DNA of 64,000 nt from Bacteroidota bacterium (GTDB taxonomy: Bacteria; Bacteroidota; Bacteroidia; Bacteroidales; Porphyromonadaceae), in NCBI GenBank assembly GCA_023396255.1, contig JAEWWU010000006.1, forward strand, positions 124,001 to 188,000. The letters run 5' to 3'. How positions within the stretch are numbered: the first letter of the stretch is position 1; each line of letters opens with the position of its first letter. Positions 8,692 through 18,183 of this stretch are shown here, piece after piece. Made by a program: the position numbers and the translations under genes. The notes below the pieces were generated by a model that worked only from the letters and a program-made list of their open reading frames with translations, made no database searches and had not been told where the DNA came from.

Positions 8692-9513
8692 CTAACTTCT
8701 TATTTGTCGGGTTACAATTTTATCGAATATCTTATCTGGCAACAAACTGCGCATTACAATCATCGGTGTAGCAAACTTCCCCACACGATAGCGTGTTTTG
8801 GGTCTTTTTGCCCCAATGATTCGACTAACAGCCTTAGCAATCACATCCGGCTGAGAATTGTTCCCTTCCATTGCTGTTTTTTGCGTCTGTGCTACGATCG
8901 CTTGCATAGTGGGTTCATAGGGACTCCCTTTGGGCAATTTGGCAAAATTATCTATCAATACTTGTCCAAATTCTGTGGCAATAAATCCCGGCTCCAACAC
9001 AACAACATCTATACCGAAAGGGTTAAGTTCTATACGCAAACAATCGCTAAGCCCTTCCACGGCGTGTTTACTCGCGTGGTACCAGGCACCCAATGGGAAG
9101 TATACTTTTCCTCCTACCGAAGATGTATTAATAATCAATCCCCTACCAGACTTCCGCATATGTGGAACCACTGCCTGAGTCATTGCTGCCAACCCGAAAA
9201 GATTGACTTCCATCTGTTTACGTGCTTCATCAAGGGAAACATCCTCTACCGAACCATAAAGACCAAACCCGGCATTATTCCACAACACATCGATTCGCCC
9301 TTCTCGGGAGATAACTTCCTGCACAACTTTGGCAATATCCTCCGCTCTACCTATGTCCATTTTCATTGGAAATCCTCCAAGCTCCTTTATGTCCTCCATA
9401 GCTTCTAATCTACGTGCTACGGTATACACTGTATGCCCTTCCTTGAGAAGATATTTTGCCGTTATTTTACCCATTCCTGAGCTCGCTCCTGTAATTAATA
9501 TTACTTTATTCAT
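8692..9513 (-). CDS. short-chain dehydrogenase/reductase
   Basis: A 273-residue classical SDR oxidoreductase using NAD(P)H. It has the Rossmann cofactor loop TGASSGMG (about residues 7-14), the NNAGFG motif, an active-site serine in NTSSVGG, and the catalytic Tyr-x-x-x-Lys in YHASK followed by HAVEGLSDCLRIEL. The PG..T segment after the active site (LEPGFIATEF) is also typical. The start is taken at the ATG at 9513 (MNKVILITG); an ATG at 9525 is possible, while the longest frame begins further upstream ahead of the leader. A minus-strand -7 box TACTTTTG at 9541-9548 favours the shorter form. Substrate cannot be read. The AraC regulator follows in the same direction. Confidence 0.85.
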   Translation of the reverse strand: MNKVILITGASSGMGKITAKYLLKEGHTVYTVARRLEAMEDIKELGGFPMKMDIGRAEDIAKVVQEVISREGRIDVLWNNAGFGLYGSVEDVSLDEARKQMEVNLFGLAAMTQAVVPHMRKSGRGLIINTSSVGGKVYFPLGAWYHASKHAVEGLSDCLRIELNPFGIDVVVLEPGFIATEFGQVLIDNFAKLPKGSPYEPTMQAIVAQTQKTAMEGNNSQPDVIAKAVSRIIGAKRPKTRYRVGKFATPMIVMRSLLPDKIFDKIVTRQIRS

Positions 9514-9634
9514 AACATCTTTCATTTGATTTGTACACTGCAAAAGTAGCTGAGTTCCCCTACACCTCTCTTAAACAAATCTATGCTAATTGTATACTTT
9601 TCTCATTTTTCCACATAAACCCTTTGAGAGTGAT

Positions 9635-10195
9635 TCAAACCCAGACCAATCCCCTAAATCCCCGAGAAGAATAATATGAATCGGCTCCATTATGGTAAAA
9701 AAAGACACGTCCATACCTGAAATCTGCAAAAAGAGCTCCTCCCAACTGACGCATCTCCGGAGGAGTTTGCAACCAACTGGAAGTTTTGGTATCGATGGCT
9801 CCTAAAGACTGTAAACGAAGATACTCCTCCTCCGTAAGCAGAGAAACACCCATCCTATGTGCCATCTCTTGTGCCGCCCCTTGAGGCTTGTTTTGCTTGC
9901 GAGCTTCCCAAGCCTTTGCATCATAACACAGTGCCCGTCTCCCAACAGGCGACTCTATGGAACAATCGCAAAAACAGACAGCTCCGGAAGCGGCATCCAC
10001 TGCTATTACATCGGGTTCCCCTCCGGTTTCATTCATCCAAGAAAGAGTTTCCATCTTATCGGGGAAATAGGACAGTCGCTCCTCTACTTTGGTCCAATCC
10101 AAATTAGGATGGCGATGCTTATTGTTCGAAAAACGTTGTTTTAGAATTTGTATCAGTTGTTCTTGCTCTGTCTGGGTTAAAGTCTTTGTACTCAT
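9635..10195 (-). CDS. DUF4256 family protein
   Basis: A 186-residue protein from the ATG at 10195 (MSTKTLTQTEQEQLIQIL). The longer open frame reaching 10300 is rejected because a well-formed promoter sits at 10228-10257, inside that extension. The sequence has family features I recognise as DUF4256: HPNLDW near residue 25, LSWMNETGGEPDVI, a CDCSIESPVGRRALCYDAKA segment, and a C-terminal FFYHNGADSYYSSRGFRGL. The function is unknown; the conserved cysteine, histidine and aspartate residues could suggest an enzyme, but no reaction can be assigned. It is cytoplasmic (no signal peptide) and monocistronic. Confidence 0.8.
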   Translation of the reverse strand: MSTKTLTQTEQEQLIQILKQRFSNNKHRHPNLDWTKVEERLSYFPDKMETLSWMNETGGEPDVIAVDAASGAVCFCDCSIESPVGRRALCYDAKAWEARKQNKPQGAAQEMAHRMGVSLLTEEEYLRLQSLGAIDTKTSSWLQTPPEMRQLGGALFADFRYGRVFFYHNGADSYYSSRGFRGLVWV

Positions 10196-10227
10196 CAATT
10201 CGATATTCTTTTGAAATAGGTCTGCCC

Positions 10228-10257
10228 CAAATATAGGAACTATTCCCCGGCTATCAA
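10228..10257 (-). promoter_or_regulatory. Bacteroidota promoter of the DUF4256 gene
   Basis: On the minus strand TTG (10257-10255), a 19-nt spacer and TATATTTG (10235-10228) match the TTTG-N19-TAnnTTTG consensus of the Bacteroidota housekeeping sigma factor. Predicted transcription starts near 10221, about 26 nt before the ATG at 10195. Confidence 0.75.
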
Positions 10258-10401
10258 CGCGAATGATTATGTCCCCAAAAAACAGATTAGTACATTTCAC
10301 TCCCCTCCTAACTTTTTAGCACAACTATTCTGCAAATAAAATTGCATTGTTTTGTATTCTCTACAGAAGGCCTATAAATCTCTAAACAATAAACAGATAT
10401 A

Positions 10402-10435
10402 TTGAATTATTATTGAAATAACTTTCTTATATTTG
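10402..10435 (+). promoter_or_regulatory. probable promoter of the outer-membrane barrel gene
   Basis: TATATTTG at 10428-10435 is a perfect -7 element; TTG at 10402-10404 is a possible -33 element but the spacer is 23 nt, longer than the usual 19-21. The gene starts at 10509, giving a leader of about 70 nt. Confidence 0.5.
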
Positions 10436-10508
10436 CCGTAAGGCAAAACATCTGCCATAGAGTTTAGATAAAATCGTAAAGAAAGTTCAAAGAAAAAAAT
10501 CAAACATT

Positions 10509-11081
10509 ATGCAATTGAGAAAAAAGAATCTAAAAATATCCCTATTCTTCGGGATACTGCTATCCACAGTTTGTTTGACAAATTCTTACGCCCAAAGGCA
10601 ATCTACCCACAACAAGGTATCCATAACAACAACTCCTCTGAGCCTTTTCTTCGGTGTAAACTTAGGCGTAGACTGCAATCTGAGCCATAAAACAGCGTTG
10701 GGAGCCGAAGTCACAGCCCACTTGTGGAATGCGCCTGCAAACATCGCAATAGCCCCCTCCTTCAAATACTTTTTTAAAGGGAATCTGAACAGAGGAATAT
10801 ACACTAACATAAAAGCCGTGGGAGGCTTTTTCTTTGAAGAAACTGCAATAGACAACCACCCATACTATGCCGGAGGAGGATTGGGTATCGGAGGAATTGT
10901 GCCTCTATGTCTATCGGAAAAAGTTTGCCTTTTTGGAGAAATAGGAGTCAAGTACGTAGCCCCCTTTGGGGAAAGACCCAATTCCAGTATGAAAGACGGA
11001 AATTGGGGAATGGCTTACTATATTTCGATAAGTCCTGCCTCTTTTCCGGAACTGAAATTAGGACTCAAATTCAACCTATGA
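10509..11081 (+). CDS. small outer-membrane beta-barrel protein, function unknown
   Basis: A 190-residue protein with a signal peptide (MQLRKKNLKISLFFGILLST, cleavage near SYA-QR). The mature part has alternating polar and hydrophobic strands (KVSITTTPLSLFFGVNLGVD, TALGAEVTAHLW, GIYTNIKAVGGFFFEE, VCLFGEIGVKYVAPFG) and ends in LKLGLKFNL, an amphipathic strand of the kind expected at the end of an outer-membrane barrel. About eight strands fit this length, resembling OmpW/OmpX-sized barrels, but no family signature was recognised. It is probably a membrane-stabilising or small porin-like protein. It has its own promoter and is followed by hairpins at 11127-11146 and 11287-11323. Confidence 0.65.
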   Translation: MQLRKKNLKISLFFGILLSTVCLTNSYAQRQSTHNKVSITTTPLSLFFGVNLGVDCNLSHKTALGAEVTAHLWNAPANIAIAPSFKYFFKGNLNRGIYTNIKAVGGFFFEETAIDNHPYYAGGGLGIGGIVPLCLSEKVCLFGEIGVKYVAPFGERPNSSMKDGNWGMAYYISISPASFPELKLGLKFNL

Positions 11082-11286
11082 GGTAGTATATAAATCTCTT
11101 AATGAAACAAAAGGGGTATCTGATACGGAGAAGTTTTTCCTTCTCCTATGATTTTGGTTGGGTCCACCCCGAACAATCGCTGCCTAATTGACTTTTTCTC
11201 GAGTTCCTCCAGTCCTCTCTATAATTCGGTAAAGATTTCGTTTAGATCTCAGGATAAATAAAAATCCATACCGTTCGATCATTCCG

Positions 11287-11323
11287 TGACAAAAAAGCAT
11301 ACCTTCCGTGTGCTTTTTCGTCA
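11287..11323 (+). terminator. intrinsic terminator
   Basis: AAAAAGCATAC (11292-11302) pairs with GTGTGCTTTTT (11308-11318) around a CTTCC loop, extended by TGAC/GTCA on the outside. The A and T runs within the stem make it potentially bidirectional. Confidence 0.6.
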
Positions 11324-11486
11324 AAACCTGGAGGCATCATTTGGTAAAAACTATTCCTTCCTGAAAATTGATAAACGAAAGAGTAACCCCAAAAAGGTCT
11401 GAAACTGTATTCGTTTTTCTTTCATCTGTTTTCGACAAGTTCTCAAACTCACAACAATTGTGATCGTATTCAATAAAATAAATGTA

Positions 11487-11516
11487 TTGCCATATTTTTT
11501 ATTTTTATTATATTTG
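11487..11516 (+). promoter_or_regulatory. Bacteroidota promoter of the BspA-like gene
   Basis: TTG (11487-11489), a 19-nt spacer and TATATTTG (11509-11516) are a near-perfect match to the consensus. The gene begins at 11561, giving a leader of about 38 nt. Confidence 0.8.
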
Positions 11517-11560
11517 CGCAGACGAAAATCTCATAAATATAACTTAAATACCGAAATTCT

Positions 11561-13339
11561 ATGAAAAAAAATCTCCGCCAACACACCTCTGTTGTACGAA
11601 AGAAATCTCTATTCAATCTGACCCAAATGGTCTTTCTGGGGTTGTTTTTAGCTTTGGGTACAACCAACGCCACACGTGCTCAATCCCCAACCTTTGTCGA
11701 AGAGCCCACCCACAGTCAAATTTACGAGCAAGGACAAAGCAAAAAGGATATTTTGCAAAAAAAACAACGGCTCCAAAATCTTCAAAGGCAACTGGAGCAA
11801 AGTTCTTTACGAGCCGGTAACGAAAAACGCTCCTTTTATCAAGATGGTCTCAGGTGGGAAATTACGGATGAAGCAAAAAAAGAGGTTACTCTAATTCGCC
11901 TACTAAAAGATGATGAAGATACCGGTGCCTACAATGGAACCCCGGTCATCCCCTCTGCAATAACATTTGAGGGAAACAGTTACACTGTAACAGGCATTGG
12001 ACGTCTGTGCTTTTTAGGAAGAAAAATTACAGCAGTAACTTTACCGGAAACCCTCAAGAATATTGCTCCAATGGCTTTTGCATACACAGGAATCACAGAA
12101 ATCCATATCCCCGATTTGGTTGAATTTGTAGGGGAATCTGCGTTCGAAAACTGTTCCAAAGCTCTTCGTTTATACATAGGGAAAAATGTCCGAGAGGTAG
12201 GCAAAAATGCGTTCCTTGAATGCTGGTACCTCAAAGAAATTACATTGGGAGAGGACAACCCTATATTTTCACTCAGAGACGGAATTCTTTACAACAAAAA
12301 CCAAACAGAAGTTCTGCAATGTCCACCTTATCGTAAAGAGGTTAATCTACTGACTTTACCTAAAACGGTAAAAAAAATTGCCCCACACGCCTTTGAATAC
12401 TGCTTCTACTTCAAGGAAATAAACTTAAACGAAGGAGTACAAGAAATTGGTCAAAGAGCATTCTTCCAAGTATTCTGGTTGCAAAAACTCCATATTCCCG
12501 CCAGTGTCGAAAAAATTGAGGACGGCTCCGCTTTTTCTTATCTGAAGGGATGTACTTCTTTGACTGTTGATGCAGCCAACAAACACTACAAAAGCGTAGA
12601 CAATCGCCTATATGACATTTCAGGAGAAACTCTCATTGTACATCCTTACGGAGCTCCGGATAGTGCCACAGTAAATATTCCCGAAGGGACAAAGCGGATT
12701 GGGGCTCACGCTTTTGAATACTGTCGCCCAGTTAAGGTTATCAATTTACCTCAATCAGTAGCTCAATTGGGAGAGTGTGCCTTTTCGGAATGTGGCATCG
12801 CATCTCTATCTCTTCCTGAAAAAATCAAAGAACTTCCTTCTTTCTTATTCCTCAGCTGCCCAAACCTGAAATTTCTGTACTTGGGGGGAGAAGTGCAAAC
12901 CATTGGAATGTACTCTCTGACCGATTGTAAACAACTTGCACACATTCAACTCAAAGCCAAAACACCTCCAACTTTTGCCCCTGATAAAGACGGAGATCCC
13001 ACAGAACTACCGGAAAAATACAAAGAAACGGGATTATTGGAAGTACTTCCCGAATGTGTAGAAGCCTATAAGAAAGCTGAAGAATGGAAACTTATTCAAA
13101 AAATAGTTGGAAATAAAAATCTATCCATAAACGAGACATCCTCTCTCAAAAAACCCGAAATAACAATCTCCGGACAAACTCTTTCCATTCACACAAGCAG
13201 TCCCTCTTCCATAACCCTTTACACCCTACTTGGTGAACAAGTAGCTCAAACAATGGACAATATGTGGACTATAAAATTGGAACAGGGAACATATTTACTC
13301 AACATAGGGGGAGAAGCACACAAAATACAGATTCGCTAA
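11561..13339 (+). CDS. BspA-like leucine-rich-repeat surface protein with T9SS C-terminal domain
   Basis: A 592-residue secreted protein. The N-terminus has a long basic region then a hydrophobic core (VFLGLFLALGTTNATRA-Q), fitting a signal peptide ending near residue 41. Residues ~45-80 are charged and helical, possibly a short coiled coil (DILQKKQRLQNLQRQLEQSS). Residues ~120-490 contain LRR_5 repeats of the BspA/Treponema type (LPETLKNIAPMAFAYTGITE, IPDLVEFVGESAFENCSKAL). The last 70 residues (SINETS, then ITLYTLLGEQVAQ ... GTYLLNIGGEAHKIQIR) form a T9SS sorting domain. BspA proteins of oral Bacteroidales bind fibronectin or other bacteria; that role is inferred here. A second BspA-like protein lies at 36127. 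The gene has its own promoter and terminator. Confidence 0.85.
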   Translation: MKKNLRQHTSVVRKKSLFNLTQMVFLGLFLALGTTNATRAQSPTFVEEPTHSQIYEQGQSKKDILQKKQRLQNLQRQLEQSSLRAGNEKRSFYQDGLRWEITDEAKKEVTLIRLLKDDEDTGAYNGTPVIPSAITFEGNSYTVTGIGRLCFLGRKITAVTLPETLKNIAPMAFAYTGITEIHIPDLVEFVGESAFENCSKALRLYIGKNVREVGKNAFLECWYLKEITLGEDNPIFSLRDGILYNKNQTEVLQCPPYRKEVNLLTLPKTVKKIAPHAFEYCFYFKEINLNEGVQEIGQRAFFQVFWLQKLHIPASVEKIEDGSAFSYLKGCTSLTVDAANKHYKSVDNRLYDISGETLIVHPYGAPDSATVNIPEGTKRIGAHAFEYCRPVKVINLPQSVAQLGECAFSECGIASLSLPEKIKELPSFLFLSCPNLKFLYLGGEVQTIGMYSLTDCKQLAHIQLKAKTPPTFAPDKDGDPTELPEKYKETGLLEVLPECVEAYKKAEEWKLIQKIVGNKNLSINETSSLKKPEITISGQTLSIHTSSPSSITLYTLLGEQVAQTMDNMWTIKLEQGTYLLNIGGEAHKIQIR

Positions 13340-13423
13340 CCGATAAAAGACACGAAACTTTGCCCGATAACTCTAAGTATCCAAGGGAAAAGTAACGAAG
13401 AGGGAAAACCTCCTCACGAAAAA

Positions 13424-13453
13424 CTCCGCTGTTTTTTCCAGCGGGGTTTTTAT
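13424..13453 (+). terminator. intrinsic terminator of the BspA-like gene
   Basis: CTCCGCTG (13424-13431) pairs with CAGCGGGG (13439-13446), with one wobble, around a 7-nt loop, followed by a T-rich tail (TTTTTATTTT). Confidence 0.85.
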
Positions 13454-13615
13454 TTTGACGAAGTGGGAGTATCTCTAAATCGGCGTATGGATCAAAAATG
13501 TTGGCAAATGTCAATTATACAATTTGTTAGGAATTCCGTTATAGGTCAAAGATCCTTACTATCTGAAAAGAAAATGAAATCCATAAGATACTACAAAAGT
13601 ATTTCGGATTCAGAC

Positions 13616-13652
13616 AAAAAATTCCCAAGGGCTCTTACGAACTCTTGGGAAT
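13616..13652 (-). terminator. intrinsic terminator of the rpoBC operon
   Basis: On the minus strand ATTCCCAAG (13652-13644) pairs with CTTGGGAAT (13629-13621), followed by six T residues. It lies about 110 bp past the rpoC stop codon. Confidence 0.8.
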
Positions 13653-13760
13653 CAAATTATAGCAGCTCAAGCAACCGCCCTTATCTGTTTTCTGCGCAAC
13701 TACTTTCCACTATTTCTTTCCTAATTCATCATCCTAAGAAAAGAATACAAAGGGGAAAGG

Positions 13761-16700
13761 CTACACATTTTCTGCAGATTCAACCATCATTGCTTTGGTG
13801 AGCAATTCTGCATCTTGTCCCGTTTGGCGACTGCGTTCTTCGATTGAATCGTGCTCACTCTTGGTCATAACGATTAACTTTTCATATTCACGTAACCCAG
13901 TACCGGCGGGAATCAAGTGACCGCAAATAACATTTTCTTTGATGCCCTTGAGGTAATCCACCTTGCCGGAAATAGCGGCTTCATTCAGCACCTTAGTCGT
14001 TTCTTGGAACGATGCAGCCGAGATAAAACTCTTCGTCTGCAATGCTGCACGAGTAATTCCCTGCAAGATCTGACTTGCTGTGGCAGGTTTGGCTTCACGA
14101 GCCACTACTGGACGAAGATCTCGACGCTTGAGAGAACTATTCTCATCTCTCAATGTACGAGCCATAACAATCTGCCCCGGACGTAAAATCTCCGAGTCTC
14201 CAGCATCGGTAATAACCATCTTGCCCCAAATACGATTGTTTTCCTGCTGAACGTCAATCTTATCAACTACCTGCAACTCCAAGAAATTGGTATCTCCCGG
14301 ATCTTGGATTTCAACTTTGCGCATCATTTGGCGTACAATCACCTCAAAATGCTTGTCATTGATTTTCACCCCCTGCAAACGGTACACATCCTGCACCTCA
14401 TTAACAATATATTCTTGTACAGCTGTCGGTCCTTTAATCGCTAGAATATCACTCGGAGTAATAGCACCATCCGAGAGGGGTGTTCCTGCTCTGACAAAGT
14501 CCTCCTCCTGAACAAGGAGTTGTTTTGAAAGAGGTACAAGGTATTTTTTAACCTCGCCTAACTTGGAAGTTACTGTGATTTCTCTATTGCCCCTCTTAAG
14601 TTTACCAAAACTCACCTCTCCATCTATTTCCGAAACGATAGCCGGATTAGAAGGATTACGAGCTTCAAACAACTCAGTTACACGAGGCAAACCTCCGGTA
14701 ATATCACCAGCTTTACCCACTGCACGAGGAATCTTAACGAGTACTTCACCTACAGAAATCGACTCGCCCTGCTCTTTGAGCACGTGGCAGCCTAAAGGTA
14801 GGTTGTACGTTTTCAACTTATTACCCTCTGCGTCCACAATGTGTACACTCGGGGCCATCTTTTTATCCTTAGACTCTACAATAATCTTTTCGCGAAGATT
14901 GGTTCGTTCATCAACTTCTACCTTATAAGTAACATTCTCTACAAAGTCTTCAAACGAAATGAATCCCTTCACTTCGGATACCATAACCGAGTTGAAAGCA
15001 TCCCACTCGATAATCTTATCGCCCTTCTTAACAGTGTCTCCGTCCTTGAAAAACAACATAGCACCATAGGGCAAATTCTGTTGGTTGAGCACAATACCGG
15101 TATTGGGATCCACGATACGCATTTCCGTCATTCGGCTTACAACCACTTGATGAGGCACCGGAGCATTTTCTACTTCTACGGCACGTAGATCCTCGAAGTG
15201 AATAATACCGTCAAATTTAGCATTGAGGCTATTTACTGTGGCCACGTTGCCTGCAATCCCCCCTACGTGGAAAGTTCTCAATGTCAACTGTGTACCGGGC
15301 TCTCCGATGGATTGAGCAGCTATTACCCCAACAACTTCTCCCTTCTGAACCATTGCATTAGTCGCCAAGTTGCGTCCATAACATTTTGCACAAACCCCCT
15401 TACGAGATTCGCAAGTCAGCACCGAACGGATTTCAACGGACTCAATGGGTGATTGTTCTATTATCTCAGCAGCTGCTTCTCGGATTTCTTCTCCAGAACG
15501 AACAATCACCTCCCCTGTTGTCGGGTGAACAATATCGTGGACAGAAACACGACCCAAGATACGCTCTTTAAGAGTTGCCACTACCTCTTCATTTTGTTTC
15601 AACTCGGTAGCAACCAGACCGCGCAAAGTGCCACAGTCCTCCTCTGTAATGATTACATCGTGGGAAACATCCACCAAACGACGAGTAAGATAACCAGCAT
15701 CAGCTGTTTTCAAGGCGGTATCAGCCAACCCCTTACGAGCCCCGTGTGTAGAAATAAAGTATTCCAAAACCGAAAGTCCCTCTTTGAATGAAGAAAGAAT
15801 GGGGTTTTCGATGATCTGCACTCCTTCCGAACCACTCTTTTGAGGCTTGGCCATAAGACCACGCATACCAGAGAGCTGGCGGATCTGTTCCTTAGAACCA
15901 CGAGCTCCGGAATCCATCATCATAAAGATGCTATTGAAGCCTCCGTTGTCTGTAGAAAGACGTCGAATCACCGTACTGGTCAGACGGTTATTTACATTGG
16001 TCCAAGCATCAATTACTTGATTATAGCGCTCATTCCACGTGATAAATCCCTGTCCATACTCCGACATAATTTTTTCGACTTCTTCATATCCTTCTTGGAT
16101 AAGAGTTGCTTTCTCTTCCGGAATAATAACATCATCCAAATTAAATGAAAGTCCCCCCTTGAAGGCCATAGCATAACCCAAATCCTTGATATCGTCCAAG
16201 AATTTGGCCGTAGCAGCCACTCCAGATGTCTTAATAACCAAAGAGATGATATCGCGCAGGGCTTTCTTTCCTAAGGTTTCATTGATATATCCCACTTCAA
16301 ATGGGACAAATTCATTAACCATAAGACGCCCCACCGAGGTTTCGATAAGAGCTCTCTGAAGCCTTCCATCCACCTTGGCATTCTCTACGTATACTTTAAC
16401 CGGAGCGTGTATATCTACTTTCCCCTCATTGTAAGCAATAGTTGCTTCTTCCGGACCATAGAAAACAAGACCTTCCCCTTTAGTCCCCGGACGCATCTTT
16501 GTGATGTAATAAAGTCCCAAGACCATATCTTGAGAAGGGACCGTAATAGGAGCACCATTAGCCGGATTTAATATATTGTGTGATGCCAACATAAGGAGCT
16601 GGGCCTCCAATATCGCTGTATTTCCCAAGGGAAGATGTACCGCCATTTGGTCTCCATCAAAGTCAGCATTGAAAGCCGTACAAGCTAAAGGATGCAACTG

Positions 16701-18125
16701 AATGGCCTTTCCTTCTATCATCTTGGGCTGGAAAGCTTGAATACCCAAGCGGTGAAGTGTCGGAGCTCGGTTTAGAAGAACTGGGTGCCCCTTCATCACA
16801 TTCTCCAAAATATCCCAAACATTGGCCCCCGTCTTATCTGGATTATTCTCGTCTCGCTCAGTAATCTTATTTCTGCGATCTATAAGCTTCTTGGCACTCT
16901 TAACCGTTTTCACAATCCCTCGCTCCAAAAGCTTGCGTATGATATACGGTTTATACAATTCTGCAGCCATATCTTTGGGCAAACCGCACTCGTGCATCTT
17001 CAACTCGGGCCCCACAACGATTACAGAACGAGCTGAATAATCGACACGCTTACCCAAAAGGTTTTGACGAAAACGCCCTTGTTTTCCCTTCAAGCTATCC
17101 GACAGAGATTTTAATGGTCTGTTATTATCGCTCTTGACAGCACTGGATTTACGAGAATTATCAAAAAGAGAATCCACAGCCTCCTGTAACATACGCTTTT
17201 CGTTGCGCTGAATTACATCTGGAGCCTTAATATCTATAAGTTTTTTTAGCCGGTTGTTACGGATGATAACACGCCTGTAAAGATCGTTCAAGTCGCTCGT
17301 GGCAAAACGCCCTCCATCCAATGGAACCAAAGGACGCAAATCCGGCGGAATTACCGGAATATTTTTCATAATCATCCACTCCGGTTTGTTGATGTCACGC
17401 GATGCTCTAAACGATTCTACGACCTGAAGTCTTTTTAAGGCTTCATTTTTCCGCTGTTGGGATGTTTCTGTTTGAGCTCTATTACGGAGTTCGTAAGAAA
17501 GTTCGTCAATATCAACGGCAACCAACAACTCGTAAATTGCCTCCGCTCCCATCTTGGCTACGAACTTGTTAGGATCATTATCAGGAAGATCGGCATTGCC
17601 CGGATAATCGGCATCCAAGCGATCCATCAAATCCATATATTCGTCTTCTCCCAACAAATCCAATTTCTGACATTCTCCCTCGAGAACCCCGGGATTAATT
17701 ACCACATACTTCTCGTAGTAAATAATTGCGTCCAATCTCTTAGAGGGAATTCCAAGGAGGTACCCTATCTTATTCGGCAAACTGCGGAAATACCAGATAT
17801 GAGCAACAGGAACCACCAATTGAATATGTCCCATACGCTCACGACGCACTTTTTTCTCTGTGACTTCTACACCACAGCGATCACATACCGTGCCACGATA
17901 TCTTATACGTCTATACTTTCCGCAATTACATTCGTAATCTTTTACCGGACCAAATATTCGTTCACAAAAAAGGCCATCTCGTTCCGGTTTGTAGGTACGA
18001 TAATTGATTGTCTCCGGCTTTAAAACTTCACCGCGAGAATTAGCTTGGATCTCTTCGGGAGAAGCCAAAGAAATTGTCATTTTGGTGAAGTTCGTCTTTA
18101 TTTTATTATCACTCTTATATGCCAT
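13761..18125 (-). CDS. rpoC: DNA-directed RNA polymerase beta' subunit
   Basis: A 1454-residue beta' subunit, full length for Bacteroidota. The N-terminal zinc site uses C66, C68, C81 and C84 (YECNCGK ... VCDRCG). The catalytic magnesium motif NADFDGDQMA is at about residues 485-494, and the second zinc site (LTCESRKGVCAKCYGRNL) near 903-920. Rudder, bridge helix (GARGSKEQIRQLSGMRGLMA) and trigger-loop regions (QSIGEPGTQLTLRTFHVGG) are intact. The last gene of the operon, 148 bp after rpoB; that spacer contains a long hairpin. A terminator follows at 13616-13652. Confidence 0.99.
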   Translation of the reverse strand: MAYKSDNKIKTNFTKMTISLASPEEIQANSRGEVLKPETINYRTYKPERDGLFCERIFGPVKDYECNCGKYRRIRYRGTVCDRCGVEVTEKKVRRERMGHIQLVVPVAHIWYFRSLPNKIGYLLGIPSKRLDAIIYYEKYVVINPGVLEGECQKLDLLGEDEYMDLMDRLDADYPGNADLPDNDPNKFVAKMGAEAIYELLVAVDIDELSYELRNRAQTETSQQRKNEALKRLQVVESFRASRDINKPEWMIMKNIPVIPPDLRPLVPLDGGRFATSDLNDLYRRVIIRNNRLKKLIDIKAPDVIQRNEKRMLQEAVDSLFDNSRKSSAVKSDNNRPLKSLSDSLKGKQGRFRQNLLGKRVDYSARSVIVVGPELKMHECGLPKDMAAELYKPYIIRKLLERGIVKTVKSAKKLIDRRNKITERDENNPDKTGANVWDILENVMKGHPVLLNRAPTLHRLGIQAFQPKMIEGKAIQLHPLACTAFNADFDGDQMAVHLPLGNTAILEAQLLMLASHNILNPANGAPITVPSQDMVLGLYYITKMRPGTKGEGLVFYGPEEATIAYNEGKVDIHAPVKVYVENAKVDGRLQRALIETSVGRLMVNEFVPFEVGYINETLGKKALRDIISLVIKTSGVAATAKFLDDIKDLGYAMAFKGGLSFNLDDVIIPEEKATLIQEGYEEVEKIMSEYGQGFITWNERYNQVIDAWTNVNNRLTSTVIRRLSTDNGGFNSIFMMMDSGARGSKEQIRQLSGMRGLMAKPQKSGSEGVQIIENPILSSFKEGLSVLEYFISTHGARKGLADTALKTADAGYLTRRLVDVSHDVIITEEDCGTLRGLVATELKQNEEVVATLKERILGRVSVHDIVHPTTGEVIVRSGEEIREAAAEIIEQSPIESVEIRSVLTCESRKGVCAKCYGRNLATNAMVQKGEVVGVIAAQSIGEPGTQLTLRTFHVGGIAGNVATVNSLNAKFDGIIHFEDLRAVEVENAPVPHQVVVSRMTEMRIVDPNTGIVLNQQNLPYGAMLFFKDGDTVKKGDKIIEWDAFNSVMVSEVKGFISFEDFVENVTYKVEVDERTNLREKIIVESKDKKMAPSVHIVDAEGNKLKTYNLPLGCHVLKEQGESISVGEVLVKIPRAVGKAGDITGGLPRVTELFEARNPSNPAIVSEIDGEVSFGKLKRGNREITVTSKLGEVKKYLVPLSKQLLVQEEDFVRAGTPLSDGAITPSDILAIKGPTAVQEYIVNEVQDVYRLQGVKINDKHFEVIVRQMMRKVEIQDPGDTNFLELQVVDKIDVQQENNRIWGKMVITDAGDSEILRPGQIVMARTLRDENSSLKRRDLRPVVAREAKPATASQILQGITRAALQTKSFISAASFQETTKVLNEAAISGKVDYLKGIKENVICGHLIPAGTGLREYEKLIVMTKSEHDSIEERSRQTGQDAELLTKAMMVESAENV

Positions 18126-18183
18126 AGAAGCTTATTTATGCTTTGTGGTGATTGTTATCTTTTCTTATTATGAACATCCTCAA

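Larger units (their letters stand above)
11082..11560. other. intergenic region with terminator hairpins and a promoter
   Basis: No gene is seen in these 479 bp. A GGAGAAG/CTTCTCC hairpin (11127-11146) lies 45 bp after the barrel gene, a longer stem is at 11287-11323, and the promoter of the next gene is at 11487-11516. The remaining bases show no recognisable structure. Confidence 0.5.
13340..13760. other. convergent intergenic region
   Basis: 421 bp between the convergent BspA-like gene and rpoC. It holds the two terminators listed at 13424-13453 and 13616-13652 and otherwise no recognisable gene; a 112-codon plus-strand frame at 13463-13801 runs over both the terminator hairpin and the rpoC end and is not called. 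Confidence 0.6.

Noticed and set aside
8578..9408. A 276-codon plus-strand frame opposite the SDR and AraC genes
   Set aside because: It spans the antisense of two well-supported genes and shows no family motif.
10196..10300. N-terminal extension of the DUF4256 frame
   Set aside because: A consensus promoter (10228-10257) lies inside the extension, and the protein from 10195 has family length.
14052..14064. A match to the intergenic repeat core (TAATTCCCTGCAA) inside rpoC
   Set aside because: It is within conserved beta' coding sequence, lacks the second arm and linker, and is best explained by codon use.
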